Positions 26,215 through 35,050 of a stretch of 64,000 nt of DNA are shown here, piece after piece; position 1 is the first letter of the stretch; each line of letters begins with the position of its first letter. Below the pieces are notes generated by a model, which searched no databases, had not been told where the DNA came from, and saw only the letters and a list, made by a program, of their open reading frames with translations. This stretch comes from Myxosarcina sp. GI1 (GTDB taxonomy: Bacteria; Cyanobacteriota; Cyanobacteriia; Cyanobacteriales; Xenococcaceae). Position numbers and translations under genes: made by a program. The DNA lies in assembly GCF_000756305.1 (NCBI RefSeq), contig NZ_JRFE01000006.1, positions 252,913-316,912 of the forward strand. The letters run 5' to 3'.

Positions 26215-27123
26215 TTATCCTCCCGATGGCTGCATCGTTCCTTCTAAGCGATCGAATTGTTTTTTAATCTTTTCTGGCGGCATCGTACCAACTCGTGACA
26301 ACAACACTGCACCTAAACCAAACAGATCGAGCATTAAAATAATCGCTCCTCCTGCCAGAGGGATTAAACTAATTACGGCAAGAATTAGCATTCCCACAAA
26401 AAAAGTGAGGAATTTGCCAGTTGCTTTTCGAGAAAAAACTTTTTTGCCAGTCCAGAGTCCAGTAGCGATCGCTCCGAGTAAACCAGCAACAACAAAGGCT
26501 AAATTAGCAATGGGGATGAGCAAAAAGCCCAGGACGCTACCCGCAAATAGAGCCACAAATAAAGTAATAGCAACAATACTAGCTAAACCCCACATGCCAC
26601 ATTTAAATGGATGATGGTGCATGGTAGCGGTAATCGTTTCGAGGTGTCCTGGTAGCAGTAATAGTAAAAATGCGCCAAAAGCAAAGACAATTACCAAAGT
26701 AATTAATGAGAAGATGACATTGGTTAGGTAAATAGTTCCTAATAAGCCAAAGCGATTGAATAAGACTTTGGCGTTACTAAACATCACCACTTCACTACCG
26801 CCAACTATTGCCCCTGGCTCTTTAATAATTTCCCCACCAATGGCGATCGCGTCTCCATCTATACGAGCATTAGGTTTGAGAATTACGTCACCACCAATAG
26901 CCAGGGCATCGTTAGTAACATGCCCCCCATTGAGAATAGTAACCTTTCCCCCAATAGCTACAGCATCAGTCAGTACCTGTTGCTCTGGCACTGTAACATC
27001 AGTACCCATTTTAAAAATTTGAATCTCGTTTTCGTTTTGAGCCACAGCAACTCCAGTAACTAAAATGACTAAGAAAGCTGCTATAAAAGCTAAAATCAAA
27101 GTTTTTATTTTTTGCCAATTCAT
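26215..27123 (-). CDS. Membrane protein with GG-hexapeptide-like repeats
   Basis: A signal or first helix (LILAFIAAFLVILVTGVAVA) precedes three or four ~18-residue repeats, AVAIGGKVTILNGGHVTN, ALAIGGDVILKPNARIDG, AIAIGGEI, resembling the beta-helix of bactofilin-like or polymer-forming proteins. The C-terminal half (~115-280) has four to five membrane helices. Probably a membrane protein with an external repeat domain. It is cotranscribed with the Ca-type ATPase 10 bp downstream and has a promoter module about 180 bp upstream. Function unknown. Confidence 0.7.
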   Translation of the reverse strand: MNWQKIKTLILAFIAAFLVILVTGVAVAQNENEIQIFKMGTDVTVPEQQVLTDAVAIGGKVTILNGGHVTNDALAIGGDVILKPNARIDGDAIAIGGEIIKEPGAIVGGSEVVMFSNAKVLFNRFGLLGTIYLTNVIFSLITLVIVFAFGAFLLLLLPGHLETITATMHHHPFKCGMWGLASIVAITLFVALFAGSVLGFLLIPIANLAFVVAGLLGAIATGLWTGKKVFSRKATGKFLTFFVGMLILAVISLIPLAGGAIILMLDLFGLGAVLLSRVGTMPPEKIKKQFDRLEGTMQPSGG

Positions 27124-27303
27124 TTAATACTCTCTCGATCTAGTTGGTTATTAGTTGTTTTTGTCTAACTGACTTCTGACTTCGTTAAAATTTCATCTAT
27201 AGCTCTTATGGAAGTAGGTCGCTCTTATCGGGCACAACCTAACTAGAGACAGATCTACGGAGAGCCACGAATGGCGCGATCGCAATTAGAGAATTTTATC
27301 TTC

Positions 27304-27334
27304 AAGTTAAGTTAAAAGCTTGAGGATCTTGTGA
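27304..27334 (-). promoter_or_regulatory. Island promoter module, copy 12 (repeat protein / P-ATPase operon)
   Basis: Minus strand: TCACAA-N4-CTCAA-N10-TAACTT, 181 bp before ATG 27123. The long leader (27124-27300) shows no clear structure. Confidence 0.65.
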
Positions 27335-27355
27335 GGAGAAAGCAATGTTATGTGC

Positions 27356-27567
27356 TTATAATTCTATTGCGCTCTCAATATTTCGTACTAGTGCCTCTGT
27401 AAATCTCGCGGCTGGAACACCATCAACAGCATCATGGTCGAATAATGGGGATTAAAGCCATATCCTGTGCTTCCTGTGTTGAGGGGATAAACTACACGGG
27501 CGACGGCTTCATTACCGTCGAGAGTTGCATGGGTTTTGGTAATTTCTTTAGCAGGCGTTCGCACCAT
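27356..27567 (-). pseudogene. Chimeric relic: PFOR (NifJ) start joined to an acyltransferase end
   Basis: From ATG 27567 the frame reads KTHATLDGNEAVARVVYPLN, the unmistakable opening of pyruvate:ferredoxin oxidoreductase, for about 30 codons, then drifts into unrelated sequence. In a shifted frame at 27448-27356 the strand encodes LFDHDAVDGVPAARF then EALVRNIESAIEL and a stop, matching the last residues of 2-oxoacid-dehydrogenase acyltransferase (E2-type) catalytic domains. Everything between is deleted. A complete promoter module still stands upstream at 27657. Neither enzyme is functional. Confidence 0.75.
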
Positions 27568-27626
27568 AACTAACCTCTTGTGGATATAGAACAGTTATGT
27601 AGGGTTATAGTTCTTTATTCACTTTA

Positions 27627-27657
27627 AAATTAGGTCAAATGTTTGAGGAATTTGTGA
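27627..27657 (-). promoter_or_regulatory. Island promoter module, copy 13 (PFOR relic)
   Basis: Minus strand: TCACAA-N4-CTCAA-N10-TAATTT, 60 bp before the PFOR-relic ATG. Divergent from copy 14, 44 bp away. Confidence 0.7.
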
Positions 27658-27701
27658 AGCAGAAAAATAAATTAGACTTATCGATCGCTACTTGCTCTTA
27701 C

Positions 27702-27732
27702 TCACAAGTTCTTCAATTTATTTGCTTATGCT
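27702..27732 (+). promoter_or_regulatory. Island promoter module, copy 14 (DUF4278-CBS operon)
   Basis: TCACAA-N4-TTCAA-N10-TATGCT with TTTGCT before the -10; 95 bp before ATG 27827. Confidence 0.7.
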
Positions 27733-27826
27733 GAGGATAGAAAGAACGAGCAATAAGTTTTTTCTAAAAGAGTAGACGAGTATCATATTTAAATTTTCTC
27801 GTCTGTCAGAACGGAGGGCAGTAACT

Positions 27827-28009
27827 ATGAAACTACATTTTCACGGTCGAGATTATGAAGACCCTTACTTAGAATGGCAAGTGAGCGAAGGTGAAATAGG
27901 CGGTAAATATCGCGGTACAGCCTGGAAACTCCATCGCCTGAAAGAACCGCACTATATTCCCGCTCATCATGACGAACTAGTATATCGTGGCATTCACTAT
28001 ATCAAATAG
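27827..28009 (+). CDS. DUF4278 protein (60 aa)
   Basis: A complete small DUF4278 protein: an N-terminal MKLHFHGRDYE, the middle EGEIGGKYRGTAWKLH and the terminal LVYRGIHYIK, i.e. the recurring Y-R-G-x-x-Y units of the family. Function unknown; in cyanobacteria it occurs in stress- and redox-responsive clusters. GGAGGG lies before the ATG. First gene of a probable three-gene operon under promoter-module copy 14. Confidence 0.8.
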   Translation: MKLHFHGRDYEDPYLEWQVSEGEIGGKYRGTAWKLHRLKEPHYIPAHHDELVYRGIHYIK

Positions 28010-28027
28010 TTCTATCTGGAGTTAGCA

Positions 28028-28333
28028 ATGTCTAAAAAAGTTATCAATTTGACTTTACCGATAGTCGAACGAGAAATAGATTTACTCTTGGAAATGTACC
28101 CCCATAAACTCCACCAATTGCAGTTAAACAATTCCGACTTACGACAAGAGTTAATCGCTTATATCTTGAATCGCATTCCTAGCGTATATGGAACTATAAA
28201 CGATGGTGCGCTCGATAATTGCGATCGCGATTTGGAAGCATTCTTAGAATACCAAATTCAGATTGAAGCTTTAGTGTTTCAAGGAATCGATTATCTCGTA
28301 CCAGCGAAACATTTAGATCGAATTTGCGATTAG
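28028..28333 (+). CDS. Small protein, possibly ComFB-like
   Basis: 101 residues. LTLPIVEREIDLLLEMYPHK and LRQELIAYILNRIPSVYGTI recall the late-competence ComFB family (helical start, then A-x-x-LNRLPP-x-Y), but the family's CxxC is absent, so the match is weak. TGGAG precedes the ATG 18 bp after the DUF4278 stop. No membrane segment. Confidence 0.5.
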   Translation: MSKKVINLTLPIVEREIDLLLEMYPHKLHQLQLNNSDLRQELIAYILNRIPSVYGTINDGALDNCDRDLEAFLEYQIQIEALVFQGIDYLVPAKHLDRICD

Positions 28334-28391
28334 AAGATTAAGTCGCTTTGCCAATCGAGTTTAGTTGGTAGTTGAAAAAAGGATAATAGCC

Positions 28392-28889
28392 ATGAAAGCA
28401 TCAGATATTATGTCCACTAATGTAATTAGTATAGACGGTTTAGCCACGATCGCCGAGGCGGCTAGAGTTATGCAGCGATATCGTCTACGAGCCTTAATTG
28501 TCGATCGCGCTTCAGACAAAGATGCTTACGGTATTGTCACCGCAACCGATATTTCGCGAGCCATTGCCAACTCACAGCACCCAGAATTAACCTATGTCTG
28601 CGAAGTAATGACCAAGCCTTGTATCGTAGTCAATCCCGATTTAGCAGTAGAACATATTGTCAAATTGTTTTCTAGGGCTAAAATTCGCGTTGCTCCAGTA
28701 ATCAAAGACAAACTGCTGGGTATTGTTTCTCTAACAGATATCCTGTCAAAAACCAATTTGACCGTAAATAAAGGCAAATTACAGCCTCCTAATCTAGAAG
28801 AATTTGCCGAACTGCCTTTAGATGAATCGATGGATAAAGAGTGGCAAATCGAAACCGATCCACTCTATGAAAACTGGTGTAGCGGCTAA
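28392..28889 (+). CDS. Two-CBS-domain protein
   Basis: CBS pair: MKASDIMSTNVISIDGLATI (1-20) through GIVTATDISRAI, then VCEVMTKPCIVVNPDLAVEH to GIVSLTDILSK (~120). Such pairs bind adenine nucleotides and act as energy sensors. About 35 acidic residues follow. I start at ATG 28392 (AGGATA ahead), not at the GTG-type extension nine codons earlier. Third gene of the module-14 group, next to hoxH. Confidence 0.85.
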   Translation: MKASDIMSTNVISIDGLATIAEAARVMQRYRLRALIVDRASDKDAYGIVTATDISRAIANSQHPELTYVCEVMTKPCIVVNPDLAVEHIVKLFSRAKIRVAPVIKDKLLGIVSLTDILSKTNLTVNKGKLQPPNLEEFAELPLDESMDKEWQIETDPLYENWCSG

Positions 28890-28963
28890 AACTTTTTCTC
28901 AACTGAATCTAGATGCGTTTAATTGCTAGAAACGAAAAAACAACTAACCACTAACTAGATGCA

Positions 28964-30415
28964 ATGTCCCAAAAAATTGTTATCGACCCCGTAACGCGGA
29001 TCGAAGGTCATGCCAAAATTACCATTCACCTCGACGAAGCGGGACAAGTAGAAGATGCCCGCTTTCACGTTACCGAATTTAGAGGTTTTGAAAAATTTTG
29101 CGAAGGTCGTCCTTTGTGGGAAATGCCAGGTATTACAGGTCGGATTTGTGGCATCTGTCCTGTCAGTCATTTACTGGCTTCTGCTAAAGCGGGCGATCGC
29201 ATTTTAGCTGTAGACATTCCTCCCGAGGCTGAAAAGCTCCGTCGTCTGATGAATTTGGGACAGATAATTCAGTCCCATGCCCTGAGCTTCTTTCATCTCA
29301 GTGCGCCAGATTTATTACTGGGTATGGATAGCGCCCCTGCTTCCCGTAATATTTTTGGCTTGATTGCTGCCGAACCAGAACTAGCCCGTAGTGGGATTCG
29401 TTTGCGGCAGTTCGGACAAGAAATTATTGAAATTTTAGGAGGTAAAAAAATTCATCCTGCCTGGGCGGTACCAGGAGGGGTAAGAAACTCGCTATCTAAA
29501 AAAGGAAAAAACCAAATACATGCACGTCTTTTGGAAGTAAAAGCAACTGCTCTTAACACCATAGATAAATTTAAAAGCTTATTAGCCGATTACGCAGCGG
29601 AAACTCAGACCTTTGGTAATTTTCCTAGCTTGTTTATGGGACTAGTAGGAGAAGACGGGCAATGGGAACATTACGGAGGCAAAATTCGTTTCGTTAACAG
29701 TGGTGGCAATATTATCGCCGATAAACTCGATCCAACTCACTACCAAGAGTATATTGCTGAAGCAGTCGAACCTTGGTCATACTTAAAGTTTCCTTACTAT
29801 CGACCCCTAGGTTATCCAGCTAAAAAAGATGTTTGCAGTTTGCAAAGCGGTATTTATCGCGTTGGACCTCTAGCAAGACTCAATATCTGTAGTCGGATCG
29901 GCACGCCTTTAAGCGATCGCGAATTAAGAGAATTTAGAGAGCGAGGAAAAGGTACGGTTAATTGTTCTTTCTTCTATCATTATGCTCGTCTGATTGAAAT
30001 TTTAGCCTGTATCGAGCAAATCGAAGATTTATTGGAAGACTCCGACTTGTATGCAGATCGCTTACGCGCTCAGGCGGGTATCAATCAACTTGAAGGGGTT
30101 GGCGTTAGTGAAGCACCGCGAGGCACTTTATTCCACCACTATCATGTCAATCGAGATGGCTTGCTCACAAAGGTAAATTTGATTATCGCTACGGGTCAAA
30201 ACAACTTGGCGATGAATCGCACTATCGCTCAAATTGCCAGACATTATCTTCAGGGGGGCAAAATTTCTCAAGGAATGCTCAATCGAGTTGAAGCAGGGAT
30301 TCGTGCTTTCGATCCCTGCTTGAGTTGTTCGACTCATGCCGTCGGTCAAATGCCGTTACACGTTTGCTTATTTGATGCAGCAGGCAACATATTAGATAAT
30401 GTTTGGCAAAATTAA
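28964..30415 (+). CDS. hoxH: HoxH, large subunit of bidirectional [NiFe] hydrogenase
   Basis: Holds the NiFe active site. N-terminal ligands in [15 protein letters not shown] (~residue 62) and C-terminal ligands in [15 protein letters not shown] (~453). The sequence continues about 25 residues past the DPCxxCxxH motif: the extension removed by HoxW protease after metal insertion is still encoded. 483 residues, normal. It is far from hoxY (15 kb) and hoxF (28 kb) and follows the CBS gene by 74 bp. Only a poor partial match to the promoter module is seen upstream (28890-28915). hoxW, hypA and hypB are not in the window. Confidence 0.96.
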   Translation: MSQKIVIDPVTRIEGHAKITIHLDEAGQVEDARFHVTEFRGFEKFCEGRPLWEMPGITGRICGICPVSHLLASAKAGDRILAVDIPPEAEKLRRLMNLGQIIQSHALSFFHLSAPDLLLGMDSAPASRNIFGLIAAEPELARSGIRLRQFGQEIIEILGGKKIHPAWAVPGGVRNSLSKKGKNQIHARLLEVKATALNTIDKFKSLLADYAAETQTFGNFPSLFMGLVGEDGQWEHYGGKIRFVNSGGNIIADKLDPTHYQEYIAEAVEPWSYLKFPYYRPLGYPAKKDVCSLQSGIYRVGPLARLNICSRIGTPLSDRELREFRERGKGTVNCSFFYHYARLIEILACIEQIEDLLEDSDLYADRLRAQAGINQLEGVGVSEAPRGTLFHHYHVNRDGLLTKVNLIIATGQNNLAMNRTIAQIARHYLQGGKISQGMLNRVEAGIRAFDPCLSCSTHAVGQMPLHVCLFDAAGNILDNVWQN

Positions 30416-30713
30416 GTTATGGTGCTTGGGGTGTGCGATATGCGTTATTTACACACGACTTGGCAAAATTCAGTGACTACGACGAAATAAATAGGCTTTT
30501 AGCCATTGTGAACGAGCCTCAAATGAAAAAATGCCGAAAATTAGAAGATATTGACTAAAAAAACGTGAGTTCGACAGGGTCAAAAAACAGCAGTTTGTGT
30601 GATATTCAATCTTGATGCCATCATATAGCTAACTGAGATACTTAGATTTTGATTATTCTGAGTTTACATCTCAGCCTTTCTTTTTTCCTTTTTTTCGTCG
30701 AACTCCTAGGAAA
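30416..30713. other. Gap after hoxH
   Basis: 298 bp between convergent genes. CTGAGAT (30644) and ATCTCAG (30678) could pair around a long loop and are followed by a T-rich run, a weak terminator candidate for hoxH. Nothing else is seen. Confidence 0.3.
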
Positions 30714-32822
30714 CTACAAATCTCGCATTGAATCATCTTGAGGTTGTGGAGATGGTACTATTGTAGGCTCAGGTACTGAAGGATAATCATTACTCAAATC
30801 TCTTAACTCATCTGAATTAGTATTATTAAGTCTTTTGTTGCCTGTGGCAGTAGAATCACCACTCAAATCTCTTAGTTCGCCTTCATAATCTGGAAGACCA
30901 GGTTTTTCTTCATTTTTTGGCGGTTCTGTTGGTTTGGGTTCTGGCTTAGTAGCAGTTGGCGGTTCTGGTTGAATCGTATCTGGCTTTTGTGCAGGAGTGT
31001 TTGGTTCGGGAGTGGAAGTTGCTGCGGCAATACCTTCTTCTGCCTGGCTAATAATAGCTTTGGCGCGCTCGCGCCAATAACTGGAAGGGGAATCTTTGAC
31101 TTTGGTAGCTTCTTGTTTGGCGTATTGCCATTTTTCTTCGCTTAGAGCTTCTTGTGCGGAGGTAATTATGACTTCATTAGTTTCATGTTCGGCTTTCCAA
31201 CTATTTTTAGCATCGATTACTTTTTGTCTGATGGCAGTATCTTGAGGAATTTGTTCGGCTAATTCTAAAGCCTCTTGAAGCTTGCCTTCTTTGTTATATA
31301 AATTATTGGCTTGTTGTAGCACTTTTTCCGACCATAATTCTTTTTGTTGTTGAATTTCTGCATCTATAGAAGTTTTTGAAGGTAAGGCTTTGGCGATCGC
31401 CAGAGCTTCGATATATTTAAGATTGTCCGCTTCTTTTTTAGCTGATGCCAGACCGCATTTGGCTTCAAACTCTTTTCGCTGTGCTTCTGGTATAGTAATA
31501 TTTTCAGATGCTTTGGCTTCAGTTGCCATTTTAGTCGCACGATCGTAGCATTTATCAAAGCTTTTTGTTTCTAACATCTTCTCGAATTCTGCAATCTGCT
31601 CGTCTACACTTTTTTGATTGCTGGTAATAGTTTTTTGTTTGAGTAGATACATTCCGCCAGTGGCAATAGCACCAATTACTACTGCTGTACCCAAAGTAGC
31701 AAGAGTTTTATACTTATCTAAATTTTTAGTTTTAGTCACGGAATTAGACGATTCGTTGGCAATTGAAGAACTGGGGTTTTCATTTGGTTGCGATCGCTGC
31801 TGTAAGTTAGAAGGCGGCAAGATTGTTGATTTGGATTGTGCGCTATTGGTTGAAGTTGTGGAGTTTACAACAGTAGGTAAGTTATTGACTACGGTGGGAA
31901 CTTCTACAACAGAATCAGGTGGTGTCGCCTCAGCCATGTCAGCTATCTGAGAAAAGTTTAGCTTAGCTGTAGGAGTATATCCAGCAGCCTTATTTTGGGG
32001 GATAACTCTACTCATACAGAGACTGTCTAGAGAATCTAGAACTTCTCTAGCCGATTGATAGCGTTGTTTGAAGTGCGAGCGCGTCATTTTGTTCAATATT
32101 TCCGCTAGTTGGGGACTAACTTCTGCCCGATCTTGCCAGATAAGTTCGCCATCATCATCTTCGGGGAGAGAAAGAGGAGACATCCCCGCAAGCGCCTGAA
32201 TGCCAATAATACCCAAAGCATAAATATCGCTAGTCGGGCGTGGCATACCTCTGGCTTGTTCCATTGGCATATAGCCCCGTGTTCCTACTGCCACAGTAGA
32301 AGGGAGTAATTGAGTTTGTTCGACGATAACTTCTTTGACGCTACCAAAGTCTACCAGTACCAGCTTATTATCAGAATTACGGCAGATCAAATTATCTGGT
32401 TTGATGTCGCGGTGAATTACGCCTTTGCTATGGATAAAGTTTAAGATGTTGGCGCAATCTCTCAGTAGTTCGATAACTTTAGCTTCCGACCAAGTTTGTC
32501 CTGGAACTAGAGCTTTACTTAGAGTATGACCCTCAACGTATTGCTGTACGAGATAAAACTTTTCTTCTTCTTCAAAATATGCTAAAAGCTGAGGGATTTG
32601 GTCGTGGCTGCCCAAACTATGCAAAGTTTCTGCTTCGGTTTTAAACAAACGCCGCGCCGTTTTGACAAAGTTGACATCGTCAACGCTGGGATAAAGCTGC
32701 TTGACAACGCATTTATCTCTGCCTGGCAATAGAGTGTCTTCAGCTAGATAAGTTTTACCAAATCCCCCTTTACCAATAAATTCGATAACTTGATAACGCG
32801 AACCTAAAATTTTTCCCTGCAT
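30714..32822 (-). CDS. Eukaryotic-type Ser/Thr protein kinase, membrane-anchored
   Basis: N-terminal kinase domain (1-270): glycine loop IGKGGFGKTYLAED, catalytic HRDIKPDNLICR, DFGSVKE, and GTRGYMPMEQARG. A linker with Thr-Val repeats leads to one membrane helix (~373-393) and a large external segment of charged helices (~400-600) plus a Pro-rich tail. The motif LRDL occurs three times near the C-terminus (ELRDLSGDS, ELRDLSNDY, final MRDL). 702 residues, like cyanobacterial Spk kinases. Substrates unknown. Confidence 0.88.
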   Translation of the reverse strand: MQGKILGSRYQVIEFIGKGGFGKTYLAEDTLLPGRDKCVVKQLYPSVDDVNFVKTARRLFKTEAETLHSLGSHDQIPQLLAYFEEEEKFYLVQQYVEGHTLSKALVPGQTWSEAKVIELLRDCANILNFIHSKGVIHRDIKPDNLICRNSDNKLVLVDFGSVKEVIVEQTQLLPSTVAVGTRGYMPMEQARGMPRPTSDIYALGIIGIQALAGMSPLSLPEDDDGELIWQDRAEVSPQLAEILNKMTRSHFKQRYQSAREVLDSLDSLCMSRVIPQNKAAGYTPTAKLNFSQIADMAEATPPDSVVEVPTVVNNLPTVVNSTTSTNSAQSKSTILPPSNLQQRSQPNENPSSSIANESSNSVTKTKNLDKYKTLATLGTAVVIGAIATGGMYLLKQKTITSNQKSVDEQIAEFEKMLETKSFDKCYDRATKMATEAKASENITIPEAQRKEFEAKCGLASAKKEADNLKYIEALAIAKALPSKTSIDAEIQQQKELWSEKVLQQANNLYNKEGKLQEALELAEQIPQDTAIRQKVIDAKNSWKAEHETNEVIITSAQEALSEEKWQYAKQEATKVKDSPSSYWRERAKAIISQAEEGIAAATSTPEPNTPAQKPDTIQPEPPTATKPEPKPTEPPKNEEKPGLPDYEGELRDLSGDSTATGNKRLNNTNSDELRDLSNDYPSVPEPTIVPSPQPQDDSMRDL

Positions 32823-32883
32823 AGCGCGATCGATATTTTTAATAAATATGTAACTTTAAGAATACAAAAATTTGCGGTTCTCA

Positions 32884-33211
32884 ATGACCAAACTTTTTTT
32901 ATCTAAATATTTTTTTAACAAAGATGCTATTCTTACCGAGGCAGATTTGAGCGATGCGGTACTAACTGGAGCAAATTTGAGTGGTGCTAATCTTCAAGAC
33001 GCAGACTTAGATATTAGATAATGCCATTATCAATAATAGCGACCTCAGTGAAGCTAATTTAACAGGAGCGAGTTGGGAGGAGGTAGATTTAACGCAAGTT
33101 AATTTAAGGCAAACTAACTTAACCGACGCAACTATAGAGGACGCAAATTTAGCCGAAGCAGAATTCGACAGAACAATTATGCCAGATGGCACAATTCGTA
33201 ATTCGCAATAA
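32884..33211 (+). pseudogene. Pentapeptide-repeat protein with a frameshift
   Basis: From ATG 32884: ILTEADLSDAVLTGANLSGA, NLQDADLDIR then a stop at 33019. The adjoining frame continues the same repeat pattern (NNSDLSEANLTGA, VDLTQVNLRQTNLTDA, DANLAEAEF) to 33211. One indel near 33015 separates them. The whole would be a ~108-residue right-handed beta-helix protein of A(D/N)LXX repeats. A single-base sequencing error could also explain it. Confidence 0.7.
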
Positions 33212-33549
33212 CCAAGTTTATCGCAGGGATTTGTATTAACTCAGCTTTACAGTTATCAAAAATTCTTCGACTTAAACTATAAATCGGTTTTTAAAAACAA
33301 ATTGTTCTGTAATTTTTGAGCCACATTCTGTCAGTAATTTAATAATAACCAAGCAATAAATATATAAAATTTATTGTCATTAAAACTTAGAGGTATATGA
33401 TGCAATTGAATTTATCTAAAATCGATTTTTTAAGCTGTTGCCAAGCATTGGCGAATAGCTCGTTGGGAAATAAATTATCGGTTAAATCATTTTTAGCTAA
33501 CATAATATTTCTTAAATTGGTAAAATTGTCTCAAAAAATTCATTACTTA
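33212..33549. other. Gap with an unsupported small frame
   Basis: AT-rich. ATG 33397 opens 54 codons (LSKIDFLSCCQALANSSLG...) with AGAGG ahead; no homology is recognised and it overlaps the next gene's end, so it is not called. Confidence 0.3.
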
Positions 33550-33708
33550 TTACTCATTTGATTGCGTACGACTGTAGTATTCAGGCGATCGCTTGCTATC
33601 TAACTCTGAGGGAATCTCGCGGTTTTGCAGCCAGGCAAATAACCCTGCCGTACCGACGAAAATTAAAGTAATGATTCCCACCACTTGCAGCATGATGCTA
33701 TAGCGCAT
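33550..33708 (-). CDS. Small single-helix membrane protein (52 aa)
   Basis: MRYSIMLQVVGIITLIFVGT then AGLFAWLQNREIP and a polar tail. One membrane helix (~6-26). It starts 4 bp after the stop of the ferric-reductase-like gene, so it is the last gene of that operon. Too short to classify; an accessory subunit of the flavocytochrome is an inference from position. Confidence 0.6.
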   Translation of the reverse strand: MRYSIMLQVVGIITLIFVGTAGLFAWLQNREIPSELDSKRSPEYYSRTQSNE

Positions 33709-33712
33709 ATTT

Positions 33713-35050
33713 TTAAACCAAATTGAAATGTTCCATGTGGACGTGAGTGACGGGGACTTCTAACTCGTATAAAGCAGCTTCTACCGCATCCATCATTACG
33801 GGAGCAGCACAGATAAAGTAGTGACGGCTACCTCGATGTGGGGGTAGGTATTTTTCTAATAATTCGCGATCGACGTAGCCCGTTTCTCCCTGCCAGTCTT
33901 CGGGGGGTTTCCTCAGAACGTGAACGATCTTTAAGTCAAGTTGAGTTTTGAGTTCCTCTAATTCTTCGTAGAAAGTTATTTGCGATCGCGTTTTACTGCT
34001 ATAGATTAATAAAAAAGGTCGGTCGTCATGACGTTCGGCAGCAGTGAGTAACATACTCATCAACGGCGTAATACCAATCCCCCCAGCAATTAAAATAAAT
34101 CCTGCCGAGTCCCAATAGAGACTGGTGGTAAACACGCCATAAGGTCCATCGAGATAGGCTTTAGTCCCTGGTGTAATATCTTTAATTCTCTTGGTAAAAT
34201 CTCCTAAAGCTTTGATGCTAAATTCTAAACGGTCGGGAGATACTGCACTAGAAGACATGGAAAAAGGATGTTCCCGCATCCCGTAGGGAGAAATACCCAG
34301 GGTAATCCAGGCAAATTGTCCTGGTTCAAACTGCATCCCTGGGTGTCCGTGCGATCGCAATGCCAGCGTCCAGACGTTACCCCGTTGGGGAATTACTTCT
34401 TCCACTAAATAGGGTTTTTTCACCATAAACCAGGGTTTGATTATCCGAACGTAAATCAGCAGCCACAGGGCTAATAAGGCGATCGCGCTCCAAAGGACGC
34501 TTTTCCAAAACAGGCTCAGGTAGTAACTCACCCCCAAAGCATGAGCCAAACCAAAAGCAACGATCGCTACTGCTAAAATCCCGTGGAGAATGCGCCAGGG
34601 TTCGTAGGGAATTTTCAGAGGCTTGCGCCAGATGGAAGTAATTACCAGCAAAATCAGCGCAGTCGTCGATGCTACGGCATATCTAGCTCGCCAGGGGGCT
34701 TCCAGAAGATTTAATAGCTGCCTGGTTTCGGGCGCGGTGATGAATAAAATCAAAGGATGAATCAGGATTAAACCAAAGGCAACGATGGACGTATAGCGAT
34801 GAAACTGAAGGATAATATCTACGCCATAAGAAGCTTCAACCCGATTAATCCTGGCTGTTAGCGCAAACTGAAGTGCCATCATCGCCAGCCCGATAAAACC
34901 CAAAGCTACCGAGAATTCGATCCAAAATCCCCTACTTTCTGCTGGGGCATAAAATAGTAGTACTAATAACGGTAAAAGAGTAATAACAAGATAAATACCA
35001 ATCCAAAAAACTGCTACCGCTACGGGACTGGTCATTAACAGACGTTTCAT
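33713..35050 (-). CDS. Ferric-reductase-like flavocytochrome (NOX/FRE type)
   Basis: Six-helix ferric-reductase domain in residues ~10-200 with heme-type histidines (ILQFHRYTSIVAFGLILIHP, ILHGILAVAIVAFGLAHALG), then an FAD domain (GHPGMQFEPGQFAWI, REHPFSMSSS) and an NAD(P) domain (LIAGGIGITPLMSML, IYSSKTRSQITF, FICAAPVMMDAVEAAL). It moves electrons from cytosolic NAD(P)H across the membrane to iron, oxygen or another acceptor. 445 residues. The ATG overlaps the stop of a small secreted-peptide gene (ATGA), and an RppA/RppB-type pair lies upstream on the same strand. Confidence 0.87.
   Translation of the reverse strand: MKRLLMTSPVAVAVFWIGIYLVITLLPLLVLLFYAPAESRGFWIEFSVALGFIGLAMMALQFALTARINRVEASYGVDIILQFHRYTSIVAFGLILIHPLILFITAPETRQLLNLLEAPWRARYAVASTTALILLVITSIWRKPLKIPYEPWRILHGILAVAIVAFGLAHALGVSYYLSLFWKSVLWSAIALLALWLLIYVRIIKPWFMVKKPYLVEEVIPQRGNVWTLALRSHGHPGMQFEPGQFAWITLGISPYGMREHPFSMSSSAVSPDRLEFSIKALGDFTKRIKDITPGTKAYLDGPYGVFTTSLYWDSAGFILIAGGIGITPLMSMLLTAAERHDDRPFLLIYSSKTRSQITFYEELEELKTQLDLKIVHVLRKPPEDWQGETGYVDRELLEKYLPPHRGSRHYFICAAPVMMDAVEAALYELEVPVTHVHMEHFNLV

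Noticed and set aside
28890..28915. Possible promoter module before hoxH
   Set aside because: CTCAA is present but TCACAA is not, and TAnnnT is at the wrong distance; the exact spacing rule fails.
33397..33561. A 54-codon frame with AGAGG ahead of ATG
   Set aside because: Low-complexity, no homologue recognised, overlaps the end of the convergent 52-aa gene; left as spacer.
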